Below, one piece after another: positions 1-6,373 of a stretch of DNA of 6,373 nucleotides (positions are counted from its first letter, which is position 1; each line of letters begins with the position of its first letter). The notes under the pieces are model-generated. The model saw only the letters and a list, made by a program, of their open reading frames with translations, made no database searches and had not been told where the DNA came from. The position numbers and the translations under genes were made by a program. Origin of the DNA: Treponema sp. (GTDB taxonomy: Bacteria; Spirochaetota; Spirochaetia; Treponematales; Breznakiellaceae); the NCBI GenBank assembly GCA_031256115.1, contig JAIRRF010000169.1, positions 1-6,373 of the forward strand. The letters run 5' to 3'.

Positions 1-654
1 GGTAAACTCAACTTGAAGAGTATGGGTGTCCCCGAAGGAATCATATACCTTTAGGGATGTCCGCCAGGTGCTGGCCCGAATTTGGGCCGGGGTGGGGTTT
101 TCCGGAAGCTGGGGAATCCGCTTATCCAGGTTACAGGCAAAATTTACCCTGGTGGTAGCCTTGGCGGGATCCTTGGAACCCACAGGAATTACCAGGTCTT
201 CCACATCCCGGGAAACATCCAGCATCTGATCCTGGGCCATCCAGCCCTGAACCCTCATACCGTTGCCGGGGTTAACCAGGTTTCCCCGGTTATCCAGGCC
301 GAAATTTCCCGCCCTTGTATAATAGGTCTGGTCTCCGCTTTTCATCACAAAGAAACCCGTCCCCATCATGGCTAAATCCGTTTGAACTCCGGTACTCTGG
401 AGAGCCCCCTGAAGATGAATAGTATCTATAGAAGCAATGGACATCCCAAGGCCCACTTCTTTGGGATTAATACCTCCCAGGTCTTCAGTGGGCCGAGCCG
501 CTCCGGCTAATTGCTGGTAGAGCATGTCCTGAAAATTTACACGGCCTTTTTTAAAGCCTGTTGTGTTGACGTTGGCGATATTATTACCCACCACATCCAT
601 CCGGGTCTGGTGGTTTTGAAGTCCCGAAACTCCGGCAAACAATGAACGCATCAT
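1..654 (-). CDS. flgE: Flagellar hook protein FlgE (N-terminal 218 residues, cut by window edge)
   Basis: FlgE polymerises into the hook, the universal joint between rod and filament; in spirochaetes it lies in the periplasm. The reading frame is open from ATG at 654 to position 1, giving 218 codons; the C-terminal half is outside the window. Seen: an N-terminal rod/hook-type segment with NNIANVN and TTGFKKG (about residues 24-37), a hook-type stretch with GTGFFV (98-103) and [11 protein letters not shown] (111-121), then [11 protein letters not shown] (128-138). This closely resembles Treponema FlgE as I recall it. Two ATGs are adjacent (654 and 651); the GGAGG at 667-663 lies 8 bases before the first, so 654 is chosen. 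Cys174 and Lys161 match the pair used for hook lysinoalanine cross-links in Treponema. It follows flgD after 54 bases and is presumably co-transcribed with it. Confidence 0.97.
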   Translation of the reverse strand, partial: MMRSLFAGVSGLQNHQTRMDVVGNNIANVNTTGFKKGRVNFQDMLYQQLAGAARPTEDLGGINPKEVGLGMSIASIDTIHLQGALQSTGVQTDLAMMGTGFFVMKSGDQTYYTRAGNFGLDNRGNLVNPGNGMRVQGWMAQDQMLDVSRDVEDLVIPVGSKDPAKATTRVNFACNLDKRIPQLPENPTPAQIRASTWRTSLKVYDSFGDTHTLQVEFT

Positions 655-676
655 AATTGGTACCTCCTGCTTTTTG

Positions 677-699
677 CGTAAACGAAATTACCGTAAACG
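677..699. repeat. Short direct repeat CGTAAACG x2 between flgD and flgE
   Basis: The octamer CGTAAACG occurs at 677-684 and again at 692-699, so the starts are 15 bases apart, inside the 54-base gap between the flgD stop and the flgE start. The flgE ribosome-binding site (667-663) lies just downstream on the minus strand. No inverted repeat, T-run or convincing promoter was seen in the gap. The repeat could be a protein-binding site or chance. Confidence 0.4.
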
Positions 700-708
700 G
701 ATTTTTCG

Positions 709-1212
709 TCAGTTTGCATCATCAAACACTTCCGTTACCTGGCTCCAGTTATAGTAGAAGCCGTTTACCATTATCTGGGGATCGCCCCCCTTGGTTACCG
801 AACGGACCACCCCTTGAACTGTATTGTCTTCTCCAATAACCAATTCTACCGTTTTGCCCAGGGCTGTGGCAGCTTCGGAACCTGAGATCATTTCCGCTAT
901 CCGGGCAAAGTCCCTGCTCAGGTTATTGCTGAGATGGGCAAAGCTTTGGGACATGGCAGTCATCTGCTCCAGGCTGGAAAATTGTGCCATTTGGGCGATG
1001 AATTCCCTATCGTCCATGGGGTTTAGCGGATCCTGGTAGGAAAGCTGTTTCATCAACAATTGAAGAAAATCATCTTTTCCCAGGGATTGGCGGGGAATCC
1101 TGCCGTTTTCCTGATCCTTTTCAAAGGTTTCAAAATTAAATCGATTGACTTCCATGTCCAGCCGAGCTTTTTCCTGCGGATCCATCCGCAGCATCTCTAC
1201 TGGTAACATCAT
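709..1212 (-). CDS. flgD: Flagellar hook assembly (hook-cap) protein FlgD, short spirochaete form
   Basis: FlgD forms the temporary cap under which FlgE subunits add during hook assembly; it is exported by the flagellar type III system. Seen: a 167-residue protein with the FlgD signature region at about residues 44-84 (DDFLQLLMKQL, YQDPLNPMD, EFIAQMAQFSSLEQM). A C-terminal tudor-like beta segment follows (about 118-163, beginning ALGKTVEL and ending NWSQVTEVF). It is shorter than the enterobacterial protein (about 230 residues), and no room is left for the FnIII/Ig-like insert of that form. Start: ATGs stand at 1212 and 1209 after AAAGGAG (1223-1217). The second has the better spacing (7 against 4 bases), so the protein may begin one residue later. 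Its start lies 12 bases past the fliK stop, implying co-transcription. Confidence 0.95.
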   Translation of the reverse strand: MMLPVEMLRMDPQEKARLDMEVNRFNFETFEKDQENGRIPRQSLGKDDFLQLLMKQLSYQDPLNPMDDREFIAQMAQFSSLEQMTAMSQSFAHLSNNLSRDFARIAEMISGSEAATALGKTVELVIGEDNTVQGVVRSVTKGGDPQIMVNGFYYNWSQVTEVFDDAN

Positions 1213-1224
1213 ATAACTCCTTTT

Positions 1225-2550
1225 CTAAATGAGCACATTTACGGTTGAAATTCCATATCCGGAGGATTCTCCGCCGGAAAATTCTACAGCGCCTGATTCC
1301 TCATAAGAGGCGGCAAACCGTTCCGAAAAGTAAGGTTGAACTTCCTTTTCTTTCCATTGCTGTCCACCGTTCCGGTAATCCAGCGCAGCATTTAAAGAAG
1401 CCTCGAAACCGGAATCCCTAAAGGACTGCTCCAGAGTATGGATTTCCCGCTCAAAAGCCCTTAAAGCCTCTTCGCTTTCCACCACAATGTGCCCGGATAT
1501 CCTGTTTTCGGCCATTTCCAGATGTATCTTAACTTTCCCCAGAGATTCCGGTTTTAGGGACAGTTTTATTGTACCTTCTCCGCCGTCCCGGAGTACCACC
1601 GCCGCCTGTTTAACAATGTCCGCCGAAAGGTCCCCTTGCAGTTCTCTGGCAAGAATCTGCTCAAAGTTTTCCCCGGCAGGGGTTTTTTGCACCCCGGCTC
1701 CGGCAGGTTCTTTGGCTTGTTCTTCCGTAGGGCGAAGATCCAGGGTGATTTCTTTTACCGGACTGTTCCGGATTTCTTCCGTTGCCTTTAGGCCTCTTTC
1801 AACAATGGTTCCGGTTTCAGCTCCGGTTTGAGTACGCAGATCAAAGACTTCCAGGGATCGCTTCCGCCCGGATTTTTTTGTCTCGGCTTTGTCTTCAAAG
1901 CGATCTCCCGGGCCCGAAGGTTTTTCTTCTTTTTTAAATTGCATTGTAATATTCCGGATTTCTCCCTGAAGGGTTGTTTCCGGCATTTCACGGTTGCGAA
2001 ACGGCAGCCTCCGTTCCATGATGTTTTTGACCTGTTCGGGGCTTTCGCTTTTAAAGGATACAGGCTGGGAACTGAACCTTTGAGTTTCCCGGAGGGTGTT
2101 TTCCGCCTCCGGAAATATCCGGGAAAATCCGGGATTTAAGGGAATTAAGGGAACTAATTCATCCCGTTTTTGATCCCGGTTTTGCCCCTGGATGGTTTCC
2201 TTTTGTTGCTTGCTTTCCTTTTTTGAAGAAAGGAACTGGGTATCGCTTTCTTTAGGCTTTTTAAAACTTTTCTTTTCCGCTTCTGTTAATTGCAGAAAAG
2301 CCGTTTTTCCGGTTCTGTCCCCGGCAGATCCGGCGGAAACTGCCGTTTCCGGGGAAATCAATGTCCCCGGTTTTACATTTGTTTTTTTGTTGACCAGCCC
2401 TGCGAGCAGCTTGGCAAAAACCCCTGCGGAACCGTCGTTTTTTCGGTTCTTTTTACGGGTTACGCCGTCAAGCCGGATCTCTGTTCCGGGGCTGTCCCCC
2501 CCGGAAAAGGCTGTTTCAATGTGGGTGGGATTGTGTTCTATTGTTAACAT
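1225..2550 (-). CDS. fliK: Flagellar hook-length control protein FliK
   Basis: FliK is the secreted molecular ruler that measures the hook and, through FlhB, switches export from hook to filament subunits. From ATG 2550 the product is 441 residues. Residues about 1-300 are polar, rich in Lys, Glu, Ser and Pro and of low complexity, as expected for the ruler part. Residues about 300-395 form the conserved FliK C-terminal domain: LKPESLG (332-338), then KVKIHLEM, and an amphipathic stretch with ALRAFEREIHTLEQSF. A Gly/Ser-rich tail follows. Start choice: the frame extends upstream to ATG 2580, but that codon has no ribosome-binding site and overlaps a hairpin. AAAGGAGG at 2568-2561 sits 10 bases before ATG 2550. 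It lies 72 bases downstream of flbB and 12 bases upstream of flgD. The Borrelia counterpart in this position was called flbC. N-terminal sequence identity would be weak, as usual for FliK. Confidence 0.92.
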   Translation of the reverse strand: MLTIEHNPTHIETAFSGGDSPGTEIRLDGVTRKKNRKNDGSAGVFAKLLAGLVNKKTNVKPGTLISPETAVSAGSAGDRTGKTAFLQLTEAEKKSFKKPKESDTQFLSSKKESKQQKETIQGQNRDQKRDELVPLIPLNPGFSRIFPEAENTLRETQRFSSQPVSFKSESPEQVKNIMERRLPFRNREMPETTLQGEIRNITMQFKKEEKPSGPGDRFEDKAETKKSGRKRSLEVFDLRTQTGAETGTIVERGLKATEEIRNSPVKEITLDLRPTEEQAKEPAGAGVQKTPAGENFEQILARELQGDLSADIVKQAAVVLRDGGEGTIKLSLKPESLGKVKIHLEMAENRISGHIVVESEEALRAFEREIHTLEQSFRDSGFEASLNAALDYRNGGQQWKEKEVQPYFSERFAASYEESGAVEFSGGESSGYGISTVNVLI

Positions 2551-2560
2551 CGCCGCCCGG

Positions 2561-2568
2561 CCTCCTTT
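2561..2568 (-). promoter_or_regulatory. Ribosome-binding site that fixes the fliK start
   Basis: On the minus strand this reads AAAGGAGG, a near-perfect anti-16S match. It lies 10 bases upstream of ATG 2550 and downstream of the alternative ATG 2580, so it can only serve the shorter fliK frame. Confidence 0.8.
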
Positions 2569-2571
2569 TGT

Positions 2572-2588
2572 GGGAAACATAGTTTCCC
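2572..2588 (-). other. Perfect 7-bp hairpin just upstream of the fliK ribosome-binding site
   Basis: GGGAAAC and GTTTCCC flank a three-base loop, giving a perfect stem in the flbB-fliK gap. It ends three bases before the AAAGGAGG that serves fliK. No T-run follows on the minus strand, so it does not look like an intrinsic terminator. It could stabilise the downstream mRNA end after processing or influence ribosome access to fliK. The unused ATG at 2580-2578 overlaps the loop and first stem base. Confidence 0.6.
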
Positions 2589-2622
2589 GAAATTCCGGAT
2601 GGCCGCCGCTTAATAAACGGGC

Positions 2623-3231
2623 CTAGGGGGAAACCATTTTACGCTGCAACTCTGCTGCCCTGGCGGCTCCTTCCGGCGTTGCCGCCATCAGGGAAAGCCA
2701 ATAGGGCACCAGGGAGTTGGTTCCGTCCCTCTGGGCTATTTCTTCGGTCTTCCGGAGCACGCTGATGGCATTTTGATCCTCCATTGCTGAAATAATTGCC
2801 ACCGCTCGCTCCGGTTGCATATTGGTCAGCCGTTGTGAAACACCTTCAACGTTTCTGTCTATATTTTCGGCGCTTTCACGGGCTTCATTTATTGATTTTT
2901 CCATCTCTTCTACAGCTTTTCGGTCTTCTTCCAACTGTGCTGCCATCTGTTCTAATTCGGCAAGCCTGGTTTCTATTTCTTCTTCCCGCTTATCCAGATC
3001 AAGTTCCCGCAGGGCCTGGGCCTCCAGCCGGACCGCCAGCCGCTCCGCGTCAAGGTTCAGGAACTCATCATCCTCAAGTTTTCCCCCGGTACGGCCCTCC
3101 CTGCCGATAAAACGAAACAAGGGAGCCAATACGGTTTTGGCATCGATTACATTCAGATAATCGAACCAGATTATTCCTCCTCCGGCAAGTACAAGGATCA
3201 ACACCAACAGGACGATTATTCTTCCCAGCAC
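2623..3231 (-). CDS. flbB: Spirochaete flagellar periplasmic collar protein FlbB
   Basis: In Borrelia, FlbB is the base of the spirochaete-specific periplasmic collar, which helps recruit and position MotB stators and orient the periplasmic flagella. Seen: a 202-residue protein with one N-terminal membrane anchor (about residues 4-23) and a short charged linker. A long coiled coil rich in Glu, Leu and Arg runs from about 62 to 130. A small helical domain (about 135-182, NMQPERAVAIISAM and later VPYWLSLM) resembles the MotE/MgtE-N type. Length matches Borrelia FlbB (about 205). The start is GTG at 3231: an in-frame TAA lies at 3243-3241 and no ATG is available, while AGAGGGA stands four bases upstream. 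It is the first gene of this minus-strand operon in the window, with a probable promoter at 3277-3249. Confidence 0.9.
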   Translation of the reverse strand: MLGRIIVLLVLILVLAGGGIIWFDYLNVIDAKTVLAPLFRFIGREGRTGGKLEDDEFLNLDAERLAVRLEAQALRELDLDKREEEIETRLAELEQMAAQLEEDRKAVEEMEKSINEARESAENIDRNVEGVSQRLTNMQPERAVAIISAMEDQNAISVLRKTEEIAQRDGTNSLVPYWLSLMAATPEGAARAAELQRKMVSP

Positions 3232-3248
3232 AGTTCCCTCTTAGACTA

Positions 3249-3277
3249 ACAGTAATATCATGCCTGTTGTCTGTCAA
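3249..3277 (-). promoter_or_regulatory. Probable sigma70-type promoter of the flbB-fliK-flgD-flgE operon
   Basis: On the minus strand, a perfect -35 box TTGACA (3277-3272) is followed after 17 bases by TACTGT (3254-3249), a weak -10 that keeps the first two and the last consensus bases. This would start RNA near A3242, leaving an 11-base leader that contains the AGAGGGA ribosome-binding site of flbB. An alternative -10 is the TG-extended TATTAC (3257-3252), but its 14-base spacer is short. A promoter is expected here because the upstream gene is divergent. No sigma28-type motif was seen. Confidence 0.55.
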
Positions 3278-3300
3278 TGTATCGAATTACCTGTTATACT
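3271..3300 (+). promoter_or_regulatory. Probable sigma70-type promoter of the hybrid kinase gene
   Basis: CTGTCA (3271-3276, four of six consensus bases) lies 18 bases before TATACT (3295-3300), a good -10 box. RNA would start near A3307, only about three bases before the ATG at 3310. The -35 box lies on the same bases as the -35 of the opposing flbB promoter. Confidence 0.55.
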
Positions 3301-3309
3301 CGCATTAAT

Positions 3310-6300
3310 ATGAAATTTAAAAAACAAAAAAGCAGACTTTCGATACGTGCCCGTAATATAAATTTGATATTGTTCATCCTCATCCTGATCCTGATGGCCG
3401 GCATAGCAGGAATAATTATTAACGGTATTAACAAGGAAGCTTCCATGAATCTTGTCCGGGCATATTCAATAGAAGCCGCTGAAACCTTTTATTCATATAT
3501 CAGCCAGGACCTTACCTTGGTACAAAAAGCTTCCCATTCAAAGGCTATAACCGCCTGGTTTACCAATGAGGAGGATCAGGAAAAAAAAGCCGATGCTTTT
3601 AACGAAATGATGGATATAGCCGCCATCAGGACGGACGCTCATTTATATTTAGGTGTCCAAAAATCATTTAATGAATATACAATTCAGGGAAAACCACTGC
3701 TTGAAAAATTTTTTCCCTTTGACCGGCTCAATCCGGAGCGTAATGAGGACAGATGGTATTTTGAATGTACCGGTTCCGGCAATGATTATGTTCTGAAGAC
3801 CGATATCGAAAAAGCATCCCGGATATGGCGTCTGTGGATCAACCATAAAGTAAAGGTGGACGGAGAGCTTGCCGGCGTTTTCTGCTCGGGCCTCCGGGTT
3901 CCTGATATATTCCATGACATATTCGGCAAATATGAGGAAACAAAAATCAGAGGATATATAATCGACAGGTATGGCAATGTCCAGACGGACAGCGCCTTTT
4001 CGGAAATTTACGCCGAAGAGAAGGAAAGCCACATCCGTGAGGAGAGTTCCGACCCTGCCTTTGCGGCGGCCCTTGCTTCCTACGAAAGCCGCATTGACGG
4101 TTTTTTTGGCCCCAACTCGCTGCCGGAGGTAGCAAAGCTTAGCCAGGAGTCCTTTGGCTATGCGGCCATCGAACCGATCCGCAATACGGACTGGTCTGTT
4201 GTTGTCTTCTATAACAGTAAATCCTTTTCCGGCGTTAAAAATCTCCTGCCATTCCTTTTAGTTATGCTGTCGGCTCTGCTTCTGTATGGGATTGTCAGGG
4301 ACGCTTTTATGAACAATCTGATTTTTGTGCCTTTGAACCGTCTAACCCAAAGCGTTTCGGAAGGCAAATCAACTGACACCGGTTTCTTTGGCAGTGACCG
4401 GGACGACGAACTCGGCGAACTGGCATGGACAATACATGACAGCTCACACAAGCAGATGCGCCAGGAAAAGCTCCTGCATGCGGTAAACAGCGTGGCAACG
4501 GTGTTGCTTGCTGCGGCGGATAAAGAACATATCCAGGCTTCGCTTCTGGAAGGTATGGAAATAATAGGCCGGTGTGTGGATATTGACAGGATCCATATCT
4601 GGAAGAATGAAACGACAGACGGGATATTTGGTTATATCAATCTGATCCATTGGTTTAACGATTCTCGCGGACAACTTAAACCCACAGTCGCGATGCGTCC
4701 ATACAGTGAAAACCCCGAATGGGAAAGAAAATTTTTATTAAACGAATGTGTAAACGGGCCGGTGTCAGGTCTGACGCAGAGCGAACAGGACATCCTGGCG
4801 CCCGAGGGAGTAAAATCCATCCTGGTAATTCCCCTGTATATTCAGGGAGATTTTTACGGTTTTTTCAGCTTTGACGATTGCCGTAACAGTGAACGTATCT
4901 TTATGGCAGACGAGATTGACCTGCTTCGTTCGGCCGGATTGATGATGGTCAGCGCCCTGAACCGCAATATACAGGCACTACAGCTTCGTGAAGCGCAGCA
5001 GCATACGCAGGTTTTGCTGGACGCCATGCCCTTTACCTGCCAGCTTTGGAACAGGGATGGTTTGCTCTTTGACTGCAACGAGGCGGCGGTTAAACTCCTG
5101 GAAACAAAAGATAAACAGGACTATATAAACCGGTTTCCTCTACTCTCCCCGGAATATCAGTCTGACGGACAGCTTTCCTCCGAAAAGGCCGCGGTGTTTA
5201 TTAAAAAAGCTTTTGATACAGGGAGCTGTGTCTTTGAATGGATGCATCAGTCGCCGGACGGTACGCCGATACCGGCGGAAGTTACCCTTGTACGGGTCAA
5301 TTTTGGAGAAGAACCTGTTGTCGCAGGTTTTGCCCGGGACCTGCGTGAATACAAGCAGATGATGGGAGAGATTGAACGGCAGGATCTTCTGCTTAAAGAA
5401 GCGTTGAAAGAGGCTCAGAATGCCAGCAGCGCCAAATCAATCTTTCTGGCCAACATGAGCCATGAAATGCGTACGCCCCTTAACGCCGTATTGGGTTTTT
5501 CCGAGCTAACCCTGGAAACCGGCGGCCTTAATGAAAATGTCAGAATAAATCTGGAGAAGATATACAATGCCGGCGCGACCCTCCTCTCTACGGTCAACGA
5601 CATTCTGGACATATCCAAAATAGAAGCGGGAAAACTTGAGCTTGTGCCGGTGGAATATGACGTCCCTTCCCTGCTGAATGATGCAATTACCCAAAGCATT
5701 TTGCGGATTGGAGAAAAACCCATTCAGTTTAATCTGGACATCAACGAAAACCTGCCGACACGCCTTTGCGGGGACGATCTCAGGATAAAGCAAATTCTGA
5801 ATAATTTACTTTCGAATGCCTTTAAGTACACCAAGGAAGGAACCGTGGAACTGGGTGTGGACTGTGTACAGGAGGGAGACTCGGTTTTGCTGACCGCAAG
5901 GGTCAGCGACAGCGGCAGAGGCATCCGCCCGGAGGACATTGACAGCCTGTTTACCGACTATGCCATGATGGACACAAAAGTTAACCGTAAAATAGAGGGG
6001 ACCGGCCTGGGACTGCCCATTACCAAAAAAATTGTTGAAATGATGGGCGGATCAATAAAGGTAGAAAGTGAATACGGAAAGGGCAGTATTTTTACGGTAA
6101 GAATCCGGCAGAAGTATGTTTCCGGCGATGTAATCGGAGCAGAGCTTGTTAAAAACCTAAAGAAATTCCGGTATTCGGACAACAAGCGCAACCAAAATTT
6201 ACGCTTAATGCGTATCAAACTGCCCTATGCCCGGGTTCTGGTAGTTGACGATGTAGTAACAAACCTTGATGTTGCCAGGGGCATGATGAAACCCTATGGT

Positions 6301-6373
6301 ATGCAAATTGATTGTGTTACAAGAGGCCAGGAAGCCATCGACGCCATTCGCTCGGAAAAAGTCCGGTACAATG
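3310..6373 (+). CDS. Membrane hybrid sensor histidine kinase: Cache-like sensor, HAMP, GAF, PAS, HisKA, HATPase, receiver (C-terminus cut)
   Basis: The frame is open for 1021 codons to the window edge. Domains seen: TM1 (about residues 17-39); a periplasmic region of about 270 residues, probably dCache (DRWYF at 147-151, VDGELAGVF at 183-191); TM2 (311-330); a HAMP-like stretch (337-385, with VPLNRL and DELGELA); GAF-like (390-555); PAS (566-680); a short coiled coil; HisKA with SHEMRTPLN and phospho-acceptor His718; and HATPase with N-box Asn832/Asn836, G1 DSGRGI (867-872) and G2 GTGLGLP (897-903). The receiver begins near 974 with acidic pair Asp980/Asp981; its phosphorylated Asp lies past the edge. 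All kinase catalytic motifs are intact. The protein should autophosphorylate and pass phosphate to its own receiver; ligand and output are unknown. No ribosome-binding site precedes ATG 3310. An in-frame ATG at 3277 also lacks one and lies upstream of the proposed -10. The gene is divergent from the flagellar operon. Confidence 0.95.
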   Translation, partial: MKFKKQKSRLSIRARNINLILFILILILMAGIAGIIINGINKEASMNLVRAYSIEAAETFYSYISQDLTLVQKASHSKAITAWFTNEEDQEKKADAFNEMMDIAAIRTDAHLYLGVQKSFNEYTIQGKPLLEKFFPFDRLNPERNEDRWYFECTGSGNDYVLKTDIEKASRIWRLWINHKVKVDGELAGVFCSGLRVPDIFHDIFGKYEETKIRGYIIDRYGNVQTDSAFSEIYAEEKESHIREESSDPAFAAALASYESRIDGFFGPNSLPEVAKLSQESFGYAAIEPIRNTDWSVVVFYNSKSFSGVKNLLPFLLVMLSALLLYGIVRDAFMNNLIFVPLNRLTQSVSEGKSTDTGFFGSDRDDELGELAWTIHDSSHKQMRQEKLLHAVNSVATVLLAAADKEHIQASLLEGMEIIGRCVDIDRIHIWKNETTDGIFGYINLIHWFNDSRGQLKPTVAMRPYSENPEWERKFLLNECVNGPVSGLTQSEQDILAPEGVKSILVIPLYIQGDFYGFFSFDDCRNSERIFMADEIDLLRSAGLMMVSALNRNIQALQLREAQQHTQVLLDAMPFTCQLWNRDGLLFDCNEAAVKLLETKDKQDYINRFPLLSPEYQSDGQLSSEKAAVFIKKAFDTGSCVFEWMHQSPDGTPIPAEVTLVRVNFGEEPVVAGFARDLREYKQMMGEIERQDLLLKEALKEAQNASSAKSIFLANMSHEMRTPLNAVLGFSELTLETGGLNENVRINLEKIYNAGATLLSTVNDILDISKIEAGKLELVPVEYDVPSLLNDAITQSILRIGEKPIQFNLDINENLPTRLCGDDLRIKQILNNLLSNAFKYTKEGTVELGVDCVQEGDSVLLTARVSDSGRGIRPEDIDSLFTDYAMMDTKVNRKIEGTGLGLPITKKIVEMMGGSIKVESEYGKGSIFTVRIRQKYVSGDVIGAELVKNLKKFRYSDNKRNQNLRLMRIKLPYARVLVVDDVVTNLDVARGMMKPYGMQIDCVTRGQEAIDAIRSEKVRYN

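Noticed and set aside
82..375. Plus-strand open frame opposite flgE
   Set aside because: It is antisense to highly conserved flgE sequence and has no recognisable domain.
2551..2580. Ten-residue N-terminal extension of FliK from ATG 2580
   Set aside because: That ATG has no ribosome-binding site and overlaps a hairpin, while a strong AAAGGAGG lies inside the extension at the right place for ATG 2550.
2572..2588. The fliK leader hairpin as an intrinsic terminator
   Set aside because: It is followed by ACAAAAGGAGG rather than a T-run on the transcribed strand, and the operon clearly continues.
1487..2626. Plus-strand open frames opposite fliK (1487-1831, 1828-2139, 2192-2626)
   Set aside because: They lie wholly or mostly antisense to a well-supported gene, have low-complexity Ser/Phe-rich products and show no recognisable domain.
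3074..3277. Minus-strand open frame spanning the flbB start and the divergent gap
   Set aside because: It overlaps the coding start of flbB in another frame and has an Arg/Cys-rich product with no family resemblance.
3277..3309. Eleven-residue N-terminal extension of the kinase from the in-frame ATG at 3277
   Set aside because: It has no ribosome-binding site, it lies upstream of the TATACT box that probably starts the mRNA, and the start at 3310 gives a normal short basic N-terminus before the first membrane segment.
3664..6218. Many minus-strand open frames opposite the kinase gene
   Set aside because: Each is short and lies within a continuous, fully motif-supported plus-strand coding region.

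Overview
The window looks like spirochaete chromosome, most likely Treponema or a close relative. The best evidence is a recognisable FlbB, a flagellar-collar protein known from spirochaetes, followed by fliK, flgD and flgE in the order flbB-fliK-flgD-flgE. That order is also known for part of the Borrelia motility operon. The FlgE N-terminal half resembles Treponema hook protein and keeps the Lys/Cys pair that spirochaetes use to cross-link their hooks. The genus is inferred from recalled family sequences, not from a search.

Layout: positions 1-3231 hold four genes on the minus strand, read right to left: flbB (3231-2623), fliK (2550-1225), flgD (1212-709) and flgE (654 to beyond position 1, cut by the window edge). 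They are closely spaced with no visible terminator between them, and each has a ribosome-binding site, so they look like the start of one hook-building operon. FliK sets hook length, FlgD caps the growing hook, FlgE is the hook subunit, and FlbB supports the periplasmic collar and stator around the motor.

Positions 3232-3309 form a 78-base divergent intergenic region. It can be read as two back-to-back sigma70-type promoters whose -35 boxes lie on the same seven bases. The rightward one ends so close to the next gene that its mRNA would be almost leaderless.

Positions 3310-6373 hold the first 1021 codons of a large membrane-bound hybrid sensor histidine kinase on the plus strand: TM, periplasmic Cache-like sensor, TM, HAMP-like region, GAF, PAS, HisKA, HATPase, then the start of a receiver domain where the window ends. 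Its input and output are unknown. Only its divergent position links it to the flagellar operon.

No tRNA, rRNA, mobile element or CRISPR array was seen, and no gene-free stretch exceeds 300 bases. The region is mostly well-known families. The most interesting features are the shared promoter region, the leaderless kinase start, the hairpin ahead of fliK and the hook cross-link residues.
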